DNA of 64,000 nt from Xylocopilactobacillus apicola (lineage in GTDB: Bacteria > Bacillota > Bacilli > Lactobacillales > Lactobacillaceae). Under the pieces are notes generated by a model. That model did no database searches and was not told where the DNA came from. It saw only the letters and a program-made list of their open reading frames with translations. Shown here in pieces: positions 7,811 to 16,500 of the stretch; position 1 is the stretch's first letter, and each line of letters opens with the position of its first letter. A program made the translations under genes and the position numbers. Location: NCBI RefSeq assembly GCF_033095985.1, contig NZ_AP026802.1, positions 1,860,001 through 1,924,000 on the forward strand, written 5' to 3'.

Positions 7811-7869
7811 TATGCTTTACAAACTAGTAAAAATATTTTACACTACTGGTATGCATTACAAACTAGTAA
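7811..7869 (+). promoter_or_regulatory. Promoter with duplicated PadR-operator candidate
   Basis: Two copies of a 20-bp element (TATGCTTTACAAACTAGTAA, 7811-7830; one mismatch in 7850-7869) lie 39 bp apart, one over the -35 box and one just after the expected start. The promoter reads TTTACA (7816-7821), 17 bp, TACACT (7839-7844). Two sites bracketing the promoter immediately before a PadR gene are best explained as the autorepression operator. Confidence 0.65.
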
Positions 7870-7882
7870 GAAAGGAGCATTG

Positions 7883-8227
7883 ATGAACCATAAACTCAGC
7901 ACTCAGCTGCTCAAAGGAACCTTGCAAGGAGTCATGCTAATGATTCTGGCCCAGGAACCGGAGTATGGATACGGACTGAGCACCAAGCTCAATCATTACG
8001 GCCTCAGTGAAATTCCCAAAGGTACGATTTATCCACTCTTGGCGACCATGGAGAAAAACGGGCTGATTGAGGGCAGAATGAAACCTTCCGACGAAGGACC
8101 CGATCGCAAATATTTTTTTATTACATCAGCTGGTCAAGCAGCCAAAGCCGATTTCATTGAACAGTGGAATCAACTGGCCGCAAGCGTCACAAAATTAATT
8201 AACGAGGAATCAACCGATGAAAACTAA
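7883..8227 (+). CDS. PadR-family transcriptional regulator
   Basis: 114 residues from the ATG at 7883 (AGGAG 5 nt upstream; a TTG one codon earlier is possible). The winged helix is typical: LLKGTLQGVMLMILAQEPEYGYGLS followed by IPKGTIYPLLATMEKNGLIEG and a short C-terminal dimerisation helix, that is a PadR subfamily-2 protein. It heads an operon with a membrane protein and a two-gene ABC exporter and overlaps the next gene by 11 nt, so it likely represses that transporter in response to a drug-like or envelope signal. Confidence 0.9.
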   Translation: MNHKLSTQLLKGTLQGVMLMILAQEPEYGYGLSTKLNHYGLSEIPKGTIYPLLATMEKNGLIEGRMKPSDEGPDRKYFFITSAGQAAKADFIEQWNQLAASVTKLINEESTDEN

Positions 8228-9017
8228 AGATTTGATCAACCAAAATAACCAATTACGCAAACAATTAAACCAAGAAAATCAAAAATATTACGAGGATCTG
8301 TTGTTGTACATGCGCCTAAAAGGCCTGACTAAAAACGAAAGCGCACTTGAGCGTCAGCTCATGGAAATCCTGCAAGATCTGATCGATGCCCAAAAAGATG
8401 GGGTCTCAGCTGCAGAATACTTCGGCAAAAATCCCCAAGAGCTGGCTGATCAAATTTTACAAGAAACTCCGCTGCAGCCTACCTCATTGATTAAACTCAT
8501 TTTAATTGTATTTGCCACAACTGTTTTAACTTCAATTCTTCCTGCCCTGGTTAGCGTCAAAACCCCCGTGGATCTCGGAGCAATGCTCATAAATGGTTGC
8601 TACTTTGCACTCCTCATTGTTTGTTATTTTAAATTTTTAGGAGAAACGATCTACCAAAAGCGATCTGAATTTTGGTCCATCATTATTAGCGCTGGCGCCA
8701 TAATCCCAGGATTTCTAATTCCCATTTTTGTTAAGACACCCCTGCACTTCAAACTTAACGACTGGTTGGGTATTGTCATCATTCTGATTTTATTAACGGT
8801 CGGATTGATCAAATCTAGCAAGGAAATCTTGGCCTGGCCGATGCTAATGTTCGGCGTCGGAATCGCTCTATTAGCGATTGCAATGAGACTTCCAGTAATT
8901 GGTAATTTTCTAAACGAAACAACAACTGGAAAAACAATAATTACTGTAACTTTTACTTTTATAACACTTCTTTTCTATTTGATGAGTGCTTTTGTCATTA
9001 AAAAAGATCGTAAATAA
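8217..9017 (+). CDS. Membrane protein, DUF1129/HAAS-like, of the PadR-ABC operon
   Basis: 266 residues. The first 95 residues are soluble and helical (QKYYEDLLLYMRLKGLTKNESALERQ...YFGKNPQELADQIL), the alpha-helical domain found next to PadR proteins (HAAS/DUF1129-like). Six hydrophobic segments follow. It starts within the PadR reading frame (11-nt overlap), so translation is coupled. Proteins of this type accompany PadR regulators and ABC transporters and may transmit an envelope signal; direct function is unknown. Confidence 0.65.
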   Translation: MKTKDLINQNNQLRKQLNQENQKYYEDLLLYMRLKGLTKNESALERQLMEILQDLIDAQKDGVSAAEYFGKNPQELADQILQETPLQPTSLIKLILIVFATTVLTSILPALVSVKTPVDLGAMLINGCYFALLIVCYFKFLGETIYQKRSEFWSIIISAGAIIPGFLIPIFVKTPLHFKLNDWLGIVIILILLTVGLIKSSKEILAWPMLMFGVGIALLAIAMRLPVIGNFLNETTTGKTIITVTFTFITLLFYLMSAFVIKKDRK

Positions 9018-9055
9018 CTGGTCGTTCAGTTAGAATTAGAAAAAGGAGTCTTTAA

Positions 9056-9793
9056 ATGAAACAATTACAAATCCATGATCTCTCTAAAAAGTTCGACCAA
9101 AAAATTATTTTCGAAAATGCTAACTTCGATTTTTCCCAAGGGCAAATTTATGGTCTTTTAGGGCGAAACGGTTCGGGTAAATCAACGTTATTCAATCTAA
9201 TTGCCCGCAATATCCCCTTCGACGCGGGCGAAATCCAGATTGACTCTGATGAAGGGGCAGGATTAACTGGTGACTATCCTGATCTCGCGGTCGAAATGGT
9301 TTATACGCAGCCGCATTTGCCTAGTTTTATGACTGCGAGAGAATTTGTTACTTTTTTCACTCAAATTAACAGCCAACGGCTAATGAACGTGAACTCATCG
9401 CAAAAACCGCGCGAGTATCTAGAACTGGCTGGGCTAAGCGCTGATGATGCCAATAAGCTTTTGCGCGATTACTCACAGGGAATGTTAAATAAACTGCAAC
9501 TGGTTGTAGCTTTAATGTTGAAACCGCCGGTTCTATTACTAGACGAACCGCTCACGACCGTTGATGTAGTCGCGGCCCACGAGATGCAGCAGCTCATTGT
9601 CAGCATGAAGCAAGATTCAGTCATCATTTTCTCAACTCATATCATGCAGCTGGCGCAAAATCTCTGCGATCAAGTCGTCTTGTTGCACCATCAACAACTT
9701 GAAGAACTTCCAGGGCTCGATCTGCACTCCGAAGCTTTTGAAAACGCCGTAATCGAAAGGTTAACTGATGAAATCAACGATGATCAAAACTAA
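9056..9793 (+). CDS. ABC transporter ATP-binding protein
   Basis: 245 residues, start ATG behind AAAGGAG. Walker A GRNGSGKST at 36-44, an ABC signature in the degenerate form YSQGMLNKL, Walker B LLLDEPLTTVD and the switch His in STHIMQL. This is an exporter-type ATPase (ABC-2 class) that would drive the permease starting inside its last codons (26-nt overlap). The substrate is not evident; the PadR control suggests a toxic compound or envelope lipid. Confidence 0.9.
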   Translation: MKQLQIHDLSKKFDQKIIFENANFDFSQGQIYGLLGRNGSGKSTLFNLIARNIPFDAGEIQIDSDEGAGLTGDYPDLAVEMVYTQPHLPSFMTAREFVTFFTQINSQRLMNVNSSQKPREYLELAGLSADDANKLLRDYSQGMLNKLQLVVALMLKPPVLLLDEPLTTVDVVAAHEMQQLIVSMKQDSVIIFSTHIMQLAQNLCDQVVLLHHQQLEELPGLDLHSEAFENAVIERLTDEINDDQN

Positions 9794-11387
9794 CATCTTC
9801 GCCTACCAAGTCAAAATCGCCGAGTGGGTCAATGGATTTTTGTATTTTGTCCGCCGGATCCCTTTCATCGGCCGACATATTACTCCTCATGTTTACCGCT
9901 ATCGTCCGCTCAAAAAATTTCTGACGGTCGTTTGTGCGATTTTCCGTTTCCTGATGCACTTATTCTTTGGCGGTTTGACCTTTCTGATTGCTCTCCTCGG
10001 GATGCTGTTTTATTCAGATTTCATTTTGAAACGCGACATCGCAGGATCAACCAGCACCGTGCTAATTTGGCTGATCTTAATTTCTTTGGTCGAATTAATG
10101 CCGCGTAAATATCTCATTGAGAATGACGCCTTAACACTGATCGATAACTTTCATCTTGATCAAAAAAATACAATCCAAGCGCTCACTCTCGGAGTATCCC
10201 TGCGCAAAAACCTCACTGCTTCTTTGATCCCACTCTTATTGATCGGGCTAATAGTCCAAAACTTCTGGCTGGTTGTAGCTTCAACTGGCGCTTATGCCTT
10301 CCTTCTTGCCTGGAATCAAGCCAGCTCACGTTTTTGGTGGCAACTGCAAAATAAGAACAAACTGCCAATTATCCTCTATGCTCTGATCGTTTACCTGACC
10401 CCGCTGGGCTTAGTCCTCTTTGGTCAGCTAGAAAATCTGGCTACGTCTCTATTCTCTCCCCTTGGCGCTCTGATTAGTTGGCTGCTGGCGGTGCTTTGCG
10501 TTATCTATTGGCTGAAATTTCCCGCCGAAACTCAATTTATCAGCCACATGAACCAGATGAAAAATAAAGGAATTCAGTTAAAATTAGACGACACTGATCA
10601 ATATTTCGCAAATGGCCTCAATTTAGAGAAAAGCCTTCGTCTTGAGCCTACAATGCAAATTTCTAAAAAAAGTTCAGGCAATAATTACCTCAACTCCCTT
10701 TTATTTGCGCGGTTTCGCCCCGAGCTCAATAAAATGCTTAAACTGCGCCTTTTATCGATCGCGGGTGCAGGGGTCTTAATCCTAGTGAGCTTAGTCGTTT
10801 TTAATCGGATCCACCTTCTAGGAACAATAAAAGAAGAACAACTCACCAACATCTACGGTATGCTCTTCTTCCTTTGCTACCTTGCTTCTTTTGGCCGACC
10901 AATTGTTCAGCTCCTCTTTGTTAACTGTGACGCCGCAATGTTATATTATCCTTTTTACCGCCAACCCAAAGCGATCTTAAAAGGCTTCTTTTTCCGTTTC
11001 CGCCAAACCATTCTTTATAATGGAATCATTAGCGGATTGATTTTCATTCTATTTCTGGGGCTCCTAATTGTCCCCGCAATTAAGGTTTCTGTTCTATTTT
11101 ATTTCGTCCTCGCTCTTGAGCTAGCTGGCCTGACTCTATTCTTTTCCTTTCACGAACTTTTTATCTACTACCTTCTACAGCCATTTACAAGCGACTTAAA
11201 AGTCGTGAGTCCGCTTTATAAAATAATCGACGGCGCAATGTATTGGATTTCCTATCTTTTCTTACGCGAACATTTTTCTGGTTATGGCTATGCAATTTTC
11301 ATTGCAGTTTTCACTTTAGGATACGTTTCTATCGGCACCATGCTGATTTATTTCTTGGCGCCCAAAAAATTTCGAATTCGCGCCTGA
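9768..11387 (+). CDS. ABC transporter permease
   Basis: 539 residues with about 12 hydrophobic segments and a basic cytoplasmic loop near residues 255-320. The ATG at 9768 follows AAAGG with 7-nt spacing inside the ATPase gene. It resembles large ABC-2 type exporter permeases of Lactobacillales rather than binding-protein dependent importers. It is the last gene of the PadR operon and converges on the DUF915 hydrolase gene with only 3 nt between. Confidence 0.75.
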   Translation: MKSTMIKTNIFAYQVKIAEWVNGFLYFVRRIPFIGRHITPHVYRYRPLKKFLTVVCAIFRFLMHLFFGGLTFLIALLGMLFYSDFILKRDIAGSTSTVLIWLILISLVELMPRKYLIENDALTLIDNFHLDQKNTIQALTLGVSLRKNLTASLIPLLLIGLIVQNFWLVVASTGAYAFLLAWNQASSRFWWQLQNKNKLPIILYALIVYLTPLGLVLFGQLENLATSLFSPLGALISWLLAVLCVIYWLKFPAETQFISHMNQMKNKGIQLKLDDTDQYFANGLNLEKSLRLEPTMQISKKSSGNNYLNSLLFARFRPELNKMLKLRLLSIAGAGVLILVSLVVFNRIHLLGTIKEEQLTNIYGMLFFLCYLASFGRPIVQLLFVNCDAAMLYYPFYRQPKAILKGFFFRFRQTILYNGIISGLIFILFLGLLIVPAIKVSVLFYFVLALELAGLTLFFSFHELFIYYLLQPFTSDLKVVSPLYKIIDGAMYWISYLFLREHFSGYGYAIFIAVFTLGYVSIGTMLIYFLAPKKFRIRA

Positions 11388-11390
11388 GCT

Positions 11391-12266
11391 CTACTGCTTT
11401 TCTGTTTTTTGACCAGTTGGAAAACCATCTCCCGGATTTTGCTGCCGCAAATTATTCATTAAAGTGTTACTCCGGATAATTTGAACCACCTGCGGATTGC
11501 GCACCAAATCCGAATGATCAGAATTGTTACCAGTCACTGTAATTAGAGTGTAATTTTTCACCTGATCTTGAAAAATAAATTTTCCTGCTTCCACACTTTG
11601 CGACGGAACAATCCCATCATCGGTATAATTTTTAGTTCCGGCAATCGAATAAACGATTAGATTTTTTGGAAGCGACTTGCGATCTTCCACCATGTTATCA
11701 AGCATCTGAGTCCTTTTTTCAACGTCAGTTTCACTAAAATTGTATGGGGTCCCGATAGTAACAAGTGACTTAATATCCAAGTTATTTTCATTAAAATATT
11801 TTTCAAGGTAAGTTGTATATATAAGCCCCCCGTTTGAATGGCCGACACCAGAAAAATTGTTAAAGAAGTAGTGGGAGCGCAGGTATTTCATTGCGAGACT
11901 AAACCAGCGCGCCTGCTTTTTTATATTGTTATAACCATCAGCGTTATTTTCAAAGCCGACTACAAAGAAAGGCTGAAGATCACGCGGTGATAATTTACCA
12001 GACACAACTAGATTATCATTCTTCTTCACTGTAATTTTTATAATACTATGCTTGTTAGTTTGACTGTTAAACTCTTCAAACAACTTATCAAAACGGTCAA
12101 CCGAAGCATCACTTCCTGGGATAAAAATCACGGGCGACAACCGGGAATTATGAATATCGCGAGCTGAACTAACGTTACTGCGCATCCAATTATAACTAGG
12201 GATCGCCATTCCCAGAAAAATTATTAAAGTTCCAAAGAAAATCCCAATATATTTTATAGTTTTCAT
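11391..12266 (-). CDS. DUF915 alpha/beta hydrolase, membrane-anchored
   Basis: 291 residues. An N-terminal hydrophobic segment (residues 5-26) would anchor or export the protein. The hydrolase core shows GHSNGG with the nucleophile Ser, a later Asp in TDDGIVPSQS and a His in NSDHSDLVRNP, giving a complete Ser-Asp-His triad in the order expected for DUF915 (lipase-like) proteins of lactobacilli. Its ATG overlaps the stop of the upstream PTS IIC gene by 4 nt, so the two are coupled, an unusual pairing. The substrate is unknown. Confidence 0.85.
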   Translation of the reverse strand: MKTIKYIGIFFGTLIIFLGMAIPSYNWMRSNVSSARDIHNSRLSPVIFIPGSDASVDRFDKLFEEFNSQTNKHSIIKITVKKNDNLVVSGKLSPRDLQPFFVVGFENNADGYNNIKKQARWFSLAMKYLRSHYFFNNFSGVGHSNGGLIYTTYLEKYFNENNLDIKSLVTIGTPYNFSETDVEKRTQMLDNMVEDRKSLPKNLIVYSIAGTKNYTDDGIVPSQSVEAGKFIFQDQVKNYTLITVTGNNSDHSDLVRNPQVVQIIRSNTLMNNLRQQNPGDGFPTGQKTEKQ

Positions 12267-13612
12267 TCTTTATTTCTTTCAAATTGGTGATAATGTTCTA
12301 AGATTTTTAAAAATGGAAAATATACAGCGACAGAGGCCAAGATACACAAAACACTGACAAACAATGCAACCCAATTACCATTGGTGCCAAGAAATCCCAA
12401 CAAAAAACTCGGGGTCGTTTGGGGGACTCGATAAACCGCGGGCGGCATCCACTTAAAATTGATGAAAATCCAAGCAATTGCCATACTAACAAGCGGCGAC
12501 ACTAGATAAGGGATTAACAAAATCGGATTAAAGAGAATCGGAATTCCAACCATCACTGGAGAATTCACCGAACCAAGACCAGTGGGAATTAAACTTAGCT
12601 TCGCCACTTGCCGCAAATTTCGCTGGCGGGAAAAAAGTAAAATCGCAATGATTAAACCCAAAGTTAACCCCGTACCACCAAAATTGCCATAAGTTTCATA
12701 CATGGTGTGCAGAGTTACCGGATTTGGGACTCCAAAAAGATTTTTATGAGTCAGCGCATAATCTAAATTAGCAGCGCTAGCGGTACTATTAACGCCCATC
12801 GTCACCGAAGTAAGAGAAACAGAAAATCCCACAAAAGAGAGTAACCCATTAACTAACGAAATAAAGTAAATAAAAACCATCGTGTGCTTAAATTTGGACA
12901 CTGGCAAATTGACTAAGTTTGTAAACAAATTGGTTATATTTTTTTGTGATGAAAGATTAAGGACATAGCTTAAGAGCGCCGCTGACATCAATATAACTGT
13001 GATTGGAAATATTGAACGGACACCATCATGATCGTCGCGGCGACTTTGCCAAATTCGATTGCGTGTCCAAACTAAAAAGTGATAGTAATAAGCAACTCCC
13101 AGCCCTGTCAAGATCCCGATAAAAACATATCGAAAATCAAAATTGGTGAGATATAGTAAATTTCGATTATCTCCCGTCGAGTTATCCAGCAGATTATAAT
13201 TAAAATTAAGCAAAAAAGTCACAAACAAGCCGCAAATACCAACGATATTATCATCGTCATGAAGCAATTTTGCCAAAAATTTAGCTGAAACCAACGTAGC
13301 CACAAGAGCCGTCATGCTAACTGTTACTATTTCAAGTCCATTAAACATAATGCTGAGTTGATGATAAAACGGGAACCATTTCTCAACTTGATAAACGCTC
13401 GCAAAAAAACCATCGCGCGTAAACACGGCCTGGTGTATATACTTAATAAAACTTCCTAAGAGAATAAAAGGAAAAAGAGTTGAAAAAGTTTGCATCACTG
13501 CTTGATAAGGTTTCAGGCATGCAATGCGATGATTCAGTCGAACGGTTTTATCCGTGATCTTACTCAGCAACCTCAATATACTTACCCATCTTTCATTATG
13601 TAGTGATATCAT
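12263..13612 (-). CDS. PTS system IIC component, lactose/cellobiose family (orphan)
   Basis: 449 residues with about 10 membrane segments. The early TDKTVRLNHRIACLKPYQAVMQTFSTLFPFILLGS matches the N-terminal signature of LacE/CelB-type EIIC, and GVPNPVTLHTMYETYGNFGGTG plus GSVNSPVMVGIPILFNP correspond to the substrate-binding and re-entrant loop regions. No IIA or IIB gene is nearby, so it must borrow these from elsewhere. The first 20 or so residues may be dispensable; later starts exist. It is co-transcribed with the DUF915 hydrolase (4-nt overlap). Confidence 0.8.
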   Translation of the reverse strand: MISLHNERWVSILRLLSKITDKTVRLNHRIACLKPYQAVMQTFSTLFPFILLGSFIKYIHQAVFTRDGFFASVYQVEKWFPFYHQLSIMFNGLEIVTVSMTALVATLVSAKFLAKLLHDDDNIVGICGLFVTFLLNFNYNLLDNSTGDNRNLLYLTNFDFRYVFIGILTGLGVAYYYHFLVWTRNRIWQSRRDDHDGVRSIFPITVILMSAALLSYVLNLSSQKNITNLFTNLVNLPVSKFKHTMVFIYFISLVNGLLSFVGFSVSLTSVTMGVNSTASAANLDYALTHKNLFGVPNPVTLHTMYETYGNFGGTGLTLGLIIAILLFSRQRNLRQVAKLSLIPTGLGSVNSPVMVGIPILFNPILLIPYLVSPLVSMAIAWIFINFKWMPPAVYRVPQTTPSFLLGFLGTNGNWVALFVSVLCILASVAVYFPFLKILEHYHQFERNKE

Positions 13613-13657
13613 ACACTAGTTTAAGCTGTAGTTTCAGAAATAATGTAAATTTTTACC

Positions 13658-13684
13658 TAAAAAAATCTGACAAAAAGTCAGATT
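13658..13684 (-). terminator. Terminator after pyrE
   Basis: Minus strand: perfect 8-bp stem AATCTGAC-TTTTT-GTCAGATT followed by a T run, immediately downstream of the pyrE stop codon. Confidence 0.85.
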
Positions 13685-13689
13685 AGTAA

Positions 13690-14316
13690 TCAACCCCAGC
13701 TCCAAGGGTCTTCGCGCCAAGTCAAAAGTTCTTTTTTCTCTTCGGGAGTTAAAATTTTTTCTTTTTGCGCCTCTTCAATTAGGGTCGAATAATTCGTTAA
13801 AGTCGCAAGCGGCAGGCCTGCTTCCGTGAAATTTTTATTTCCACTAGGCAGTTCATAACTGAAAATTGCGGCAACTCCTAAGACCTCATAACCGGCTTGC
13901 TTGAGCGCTTGTGCAGCTTTTAAGACGCTACCACCGGTAGAAATCAAATCATCAATTAAGACAATTTTGGCATCTTTTGCCAAATGACCTTCGATTTGCT
14001 TGCCTTTACCGTGATCTTTTGGTTCAGAGCGAATGTAACAAAGTGGCAATCCCAGCCGATCAGCAACGCTTGTCGCATGAGGAATCCCGGCTGTCACCAC
14101 GCCGCCAATCGCACTCACATTCGGAAATTTTTCAACAATTAAGCGTGCCAGCCCGCAAGAGATGTGCATTCTAACATCTGGATAACCAATCGTGAGCCGA
14201 TTGTCCGTATAAATCGGTGCCTTAATCCCGCTAACCCACTGAAATGGTTCATTCGTTGACAAAGTCACTGCTTTTATCGTTAAAAGGTCCCGTGCAATTT
14301 GTTGTTCAATATTCAT
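13690..14316 (-). CDS. pyrE: Orotate phosphoribosyltransferase
   Basis: 208 residues, the usual length. It transfers the phosphoribosyl group of PRPP to orotate, the fifth step of UMP synthesis. The PRPP-binding loop IVLIDDLISTGGS is at residues 118-130 and the catalytic flexible loop with SEPKDHGKGKQIEG at about 97-110. It starts 3 nt after the pyrF stop, so the two genes form one operon. The other pyr genes are not in this window, so the pathway is split or encoded elsewhere. The leader upstream of pyrF probably adjusts expression to the pyrimidine supply. Confidence 0.95.
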   Translation of the reverse strand: MNIEQQIARDLLTIKAVTLSTNEPFQWVSGIKAPIYTDNRLTIGYPDVRMHISCGLARLIVEKFPNVSAIGGVVTAGIPHATSVADRLGLPLCYIRSEPKDHGKGKQIEGHLAKDAKIVLIDDLISTGGSVLKAAQALKQAGYEVLGVAAIFSYELPSGNKNFTEAGLPLATLTNYSTLIEEAQKEKILTPEEKKELLTWREDPWSWG

Positions 14317-14319
14317 CGT

Positions 14320-15039
14320 TTACTCCCTTCGAAAATCGCTTTTAACTGCCTTATACGCGGCTAGCGGATCACTAGACCTTGTGATTGTGCGACCTACCAC
14401 AATTCCGTTACTACCTAAGTCATGTGCTTGAGCAGGGGTCACCACTCGCGCTTGATCGTCTAGTGCATCACTTTGCAGCCTGATTCCCGGATTGATGCTC
14501 AAAAAATCTTTTGAAATTTGTTGATGAATTTCTGGTGCTTCTAAAGCTGAACTAATGACCCCATCAGCTCCAGCAGAAGCTGCCAATTGGGCCAAATGCT
14601 TGACCGAAGCCTCCATCGAACACTGATCATTTTGCAGCGTTTGATGCATTGCCTCTTCATTCATCGAGGTCAACTGAGTGATTGCTAGAAGCTTTGGTGT
14701 CACCAAACTGGCCTCTGCCGCACCCAAGAGCAATCCTTCTTTAGCTGCTGCGATCATTTGGGATCCACCTAAACCAGTAACTGTCGTCAGCTCAACTCCC
14801 AGCTGACCAATTTGCTTCATTGCCTGTTTTACAGTGTTCGGAATATCATAAATCTTTAAATCGAGGAAAACATGCAATCCTTCGCTACGTAAGTATTTAA
14901 TTAACCCTGGACCTTCTCCATAAAACAATTCCATGCCAACTTTAACCCACAAATCCTGCTCACTTGCAAAATGTTTAAGAAAGTTAACGGTCTCTTTAGC
15001 ACTGACAAAATCAAGTGCGATAATTACTGGATTATCCAT
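14320..15039 (-). CDS. pyrF: Orotidine-5'-phosphate decarboxylase
   Basis: 239 residues from the ATG at 15039 (AAAGGA 5 nt upstream). A start 30 nt earlier would lie inside the leader terminator and is rejected. The catalytic tetrad region DLKIYDIPNT (D60, K62, D65) and the phosphate-binding SNGIVVGRTIT near the C-terminus identify the TIM-barrel decarboxylase that produces UMP. It is the first gene of the pyrF-pyrE operon. Confidence 0.95.
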   Translation of the reverse strand: MDNPVIIALDFVSAKETVNFLKHFASEQDLWVKVGMELFYGEGPGLIKYLRSEGLHVFLDLKIYDIPNTVKQAMKQIGQLGVELTTVTGLGGSQMIAAAKEGLLLGAAEASLVTPKLLAITQLTSMNEEAMHQTLQNDQCSMEASVKHLAQLAASAGADGVISSALEAPEIHQQISKDFLSINPGIRLQSDALDDQARVVTPAQAHDLGSNGIVVGRTITRSSDPLAAYKAVKSDFRRE

Positions 15040-15055
15040 CTTATCCTTTCTGCTC

Positions 15056-15127
15056 AAAAAAAGAACCATGGCGACCTCGTGCCAAAGCCCTTAATCAATT
15101 TTATGGCCGCACGGGACCCGTTTTTAT
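15056..15127 (-). promoter_or_regulatory. Probable PyrR-type attenuator leader of pyrFE
   Basis: Minus-strand RNA carries GGUCCCGUGCGGCC, which matches 11 of 14 positions of the PyrR-binding loop consensus ARUCCNGNGAGGYU. It is followed by an imperfect 10-bp hairpin (GGGCUUUGGC, loop ACGAGGUC, GCCAUGGUUC) and seven U just before pyrF. CGUGC of the first element can pair with GCACG that straddles the stem end and loop of the terminator, giving the mutually exclusive alternative expected for an attenuator. UMP-bound PyrR would favour termination. PyrR itself is not in the window. Confidence 0.5.
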
Positions 15128-15264
15128 TTGTATCAAGGTTACGCTATTAACTAATTTTGGTCAAGAAAAAAATAATGCTTGCATCGCGATATAATTTATG
15201 GCAAAATTTTTCCCAGTGCAATCTGCGCAGGATGCCATTAATTTAATTTTTGGAGGTTTGATCA

Positions 15265-16482
15265 ATGGAACAACAATCAACTTCCCGCAATCAAAGACAG
15301 ACAGTTCTGTCAACTAGTGCGGGATTTGCTTTAGAAAATATGGATATCATGTTTCTCTCTTTTGCTCTCACACCTATCATTTCCACTCTTAGGATTAGTG
15401 GTGCTGCTGCAGGGTTAATTTCATCAATCACCAATCTTGGAATGTTAGTTGGTGGCGTAATATTCGGTTTATTAGGAGATCGTATTGGAAGGGTTAAGAC
15501 CTTTTCCTATACGATCTTTATTTTTGCCTTCGCAACTGCTGGCATGTATTTTGCCAAGGATATCGGGGTAATTTATCTATTGAGGTTTATCGCAGGTATT
15601 GGAGCAGGTGGCGAATACGGCGTGGGAATTGCGCTAATTGCCGAAAATTTTCCAAAAAATAAGGTTGGCCGCATCACGAGCATTGCTGCTGTTGGCGGAC
15701 AAGTTGGAGCAATCTTTGCAGCAGTAATGGCGGCGGTCATCATTCCGCGTTTTGGCTGGAACACCTTGTTTCTTTTTGGACTATTGCCTGTCGTTCTAGC
15801 ATTTCTCGTCCGCCACAGTCTACAAGAAAGCCCCGAATTTCTTGCCAGCCAAAAATCAAATGAAACCAAAGAAAAAATTAGTTTGGCTGAACTTTTTACT
15901 ACCAAAAAACAATCTTATCAAACGATTGCCTTAATGTTCATGGTTGTTGTCCAGATTGCAGGCTATTTTGGGCTTATGAACTGGCTGCCGTCTATCATGC
16001 AAAAGCAGCTTCATATCAACGTCTCTGGCTCTTCAATTTGGATGATTGCCACAATTATTGGAATGTCTATTGGGATGATGGTTTTTGGCACAATCCTTGA
16101 CCGGCTCGGACCTCGGATGGCTTATAGCATTTTTCTGGTTGGCTCTGCTGTTTCAGTATTTCTAATCACTTTGGCTACCAACGAATTGACTCTGATTTTA
16201 GCAGGTGCCGTTCTGGGATTTTTCTCAAACGGCATGTTTGGCGGATATGGAGCCATCATTTCCCGTCTTTATCCAACTCATATCCGGGCCACCGCCAACA
16301 ATCTAATCGTGAACGTCGGCCGCGCAATTGGCGGCTTCTCCTCTGTCGTCATCGGATTTCTAATGGATCATTCCAATTTAACTGTCACGATGGGTTTTCT
16401 TTCCCTGCTTTACGTTTTGAGCCTTTGCGTCATGTTTTCAATCCCTGCCCTTAAAGGACTCAACATCTCAAACAAAGCATAA
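15265..16482 (+). CDS. MFS transporter (sugar/aromatic-acid symporter-like)
   Basis: 405 residues, 12 hydrophobic segments, start ATG behind GGAGG. The GDRIGRVKTF loop after TM2 and RFIAGIGAGGEYGVGIALIAE in TM4-5 are the MFS motifs seen in proton:aromatic-acid and sugar symporters; RQTVLSTSAGFALENMDIMFLSF is the charged TM1 segment. The substrate is not determinable. It stands alone, converging on the AhpD-like gene with a shared hairpin between. Confidence 0.85.
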   Translation: MEQQSTSRNQRQTVLSTSAGFALENMDIMFLSFALTPIISTLRISGAAAGLISSITNLGMLVGGVIFGLLGDRIGRVKTFSYTIFIFAFATAGMYFAKDIGVIYLLRFIAGIGAGGEYGVGIALIAENFPKNKVGRITSIAAVGGQVGAIFAAVMAAVIIPRFGWNTLFLFGLLPVVLAFLVRHSLQESPEFLASQKSNETKEKISLAELFTTKKQSYQTIALMFMVVVQIAGYFGLMNWLPSIMQKQLHINVSGSSIWMIATIIGMSIGMMVFGTILDRLGPRMAYSIFLVGSAVSVFLITLATNELTLILAGAVLGFFSNGMFGGYGAIISRLYPTHIRATANNLIVNVGRAIGGFSSVVIGFLMDHSNLTVTMGFLSLLYVLSLCVMFSIPALKGLNISNKA

Positions 16483-16500
16483 AAAAAGTGCAATCGCACT
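16483..16500 (-). terminator. Terminator of the AhpD-like gene
   Basis: Stem AGTGC-loop-GCACT (16487-16500). Read on the minus strand it is followed by seven T. On the plus strand the tract ATTTGTTTT also gives a weak terminator for the MFS gene. The stem overlaps the AhpD-like stop codon. Confidence 0.6.
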
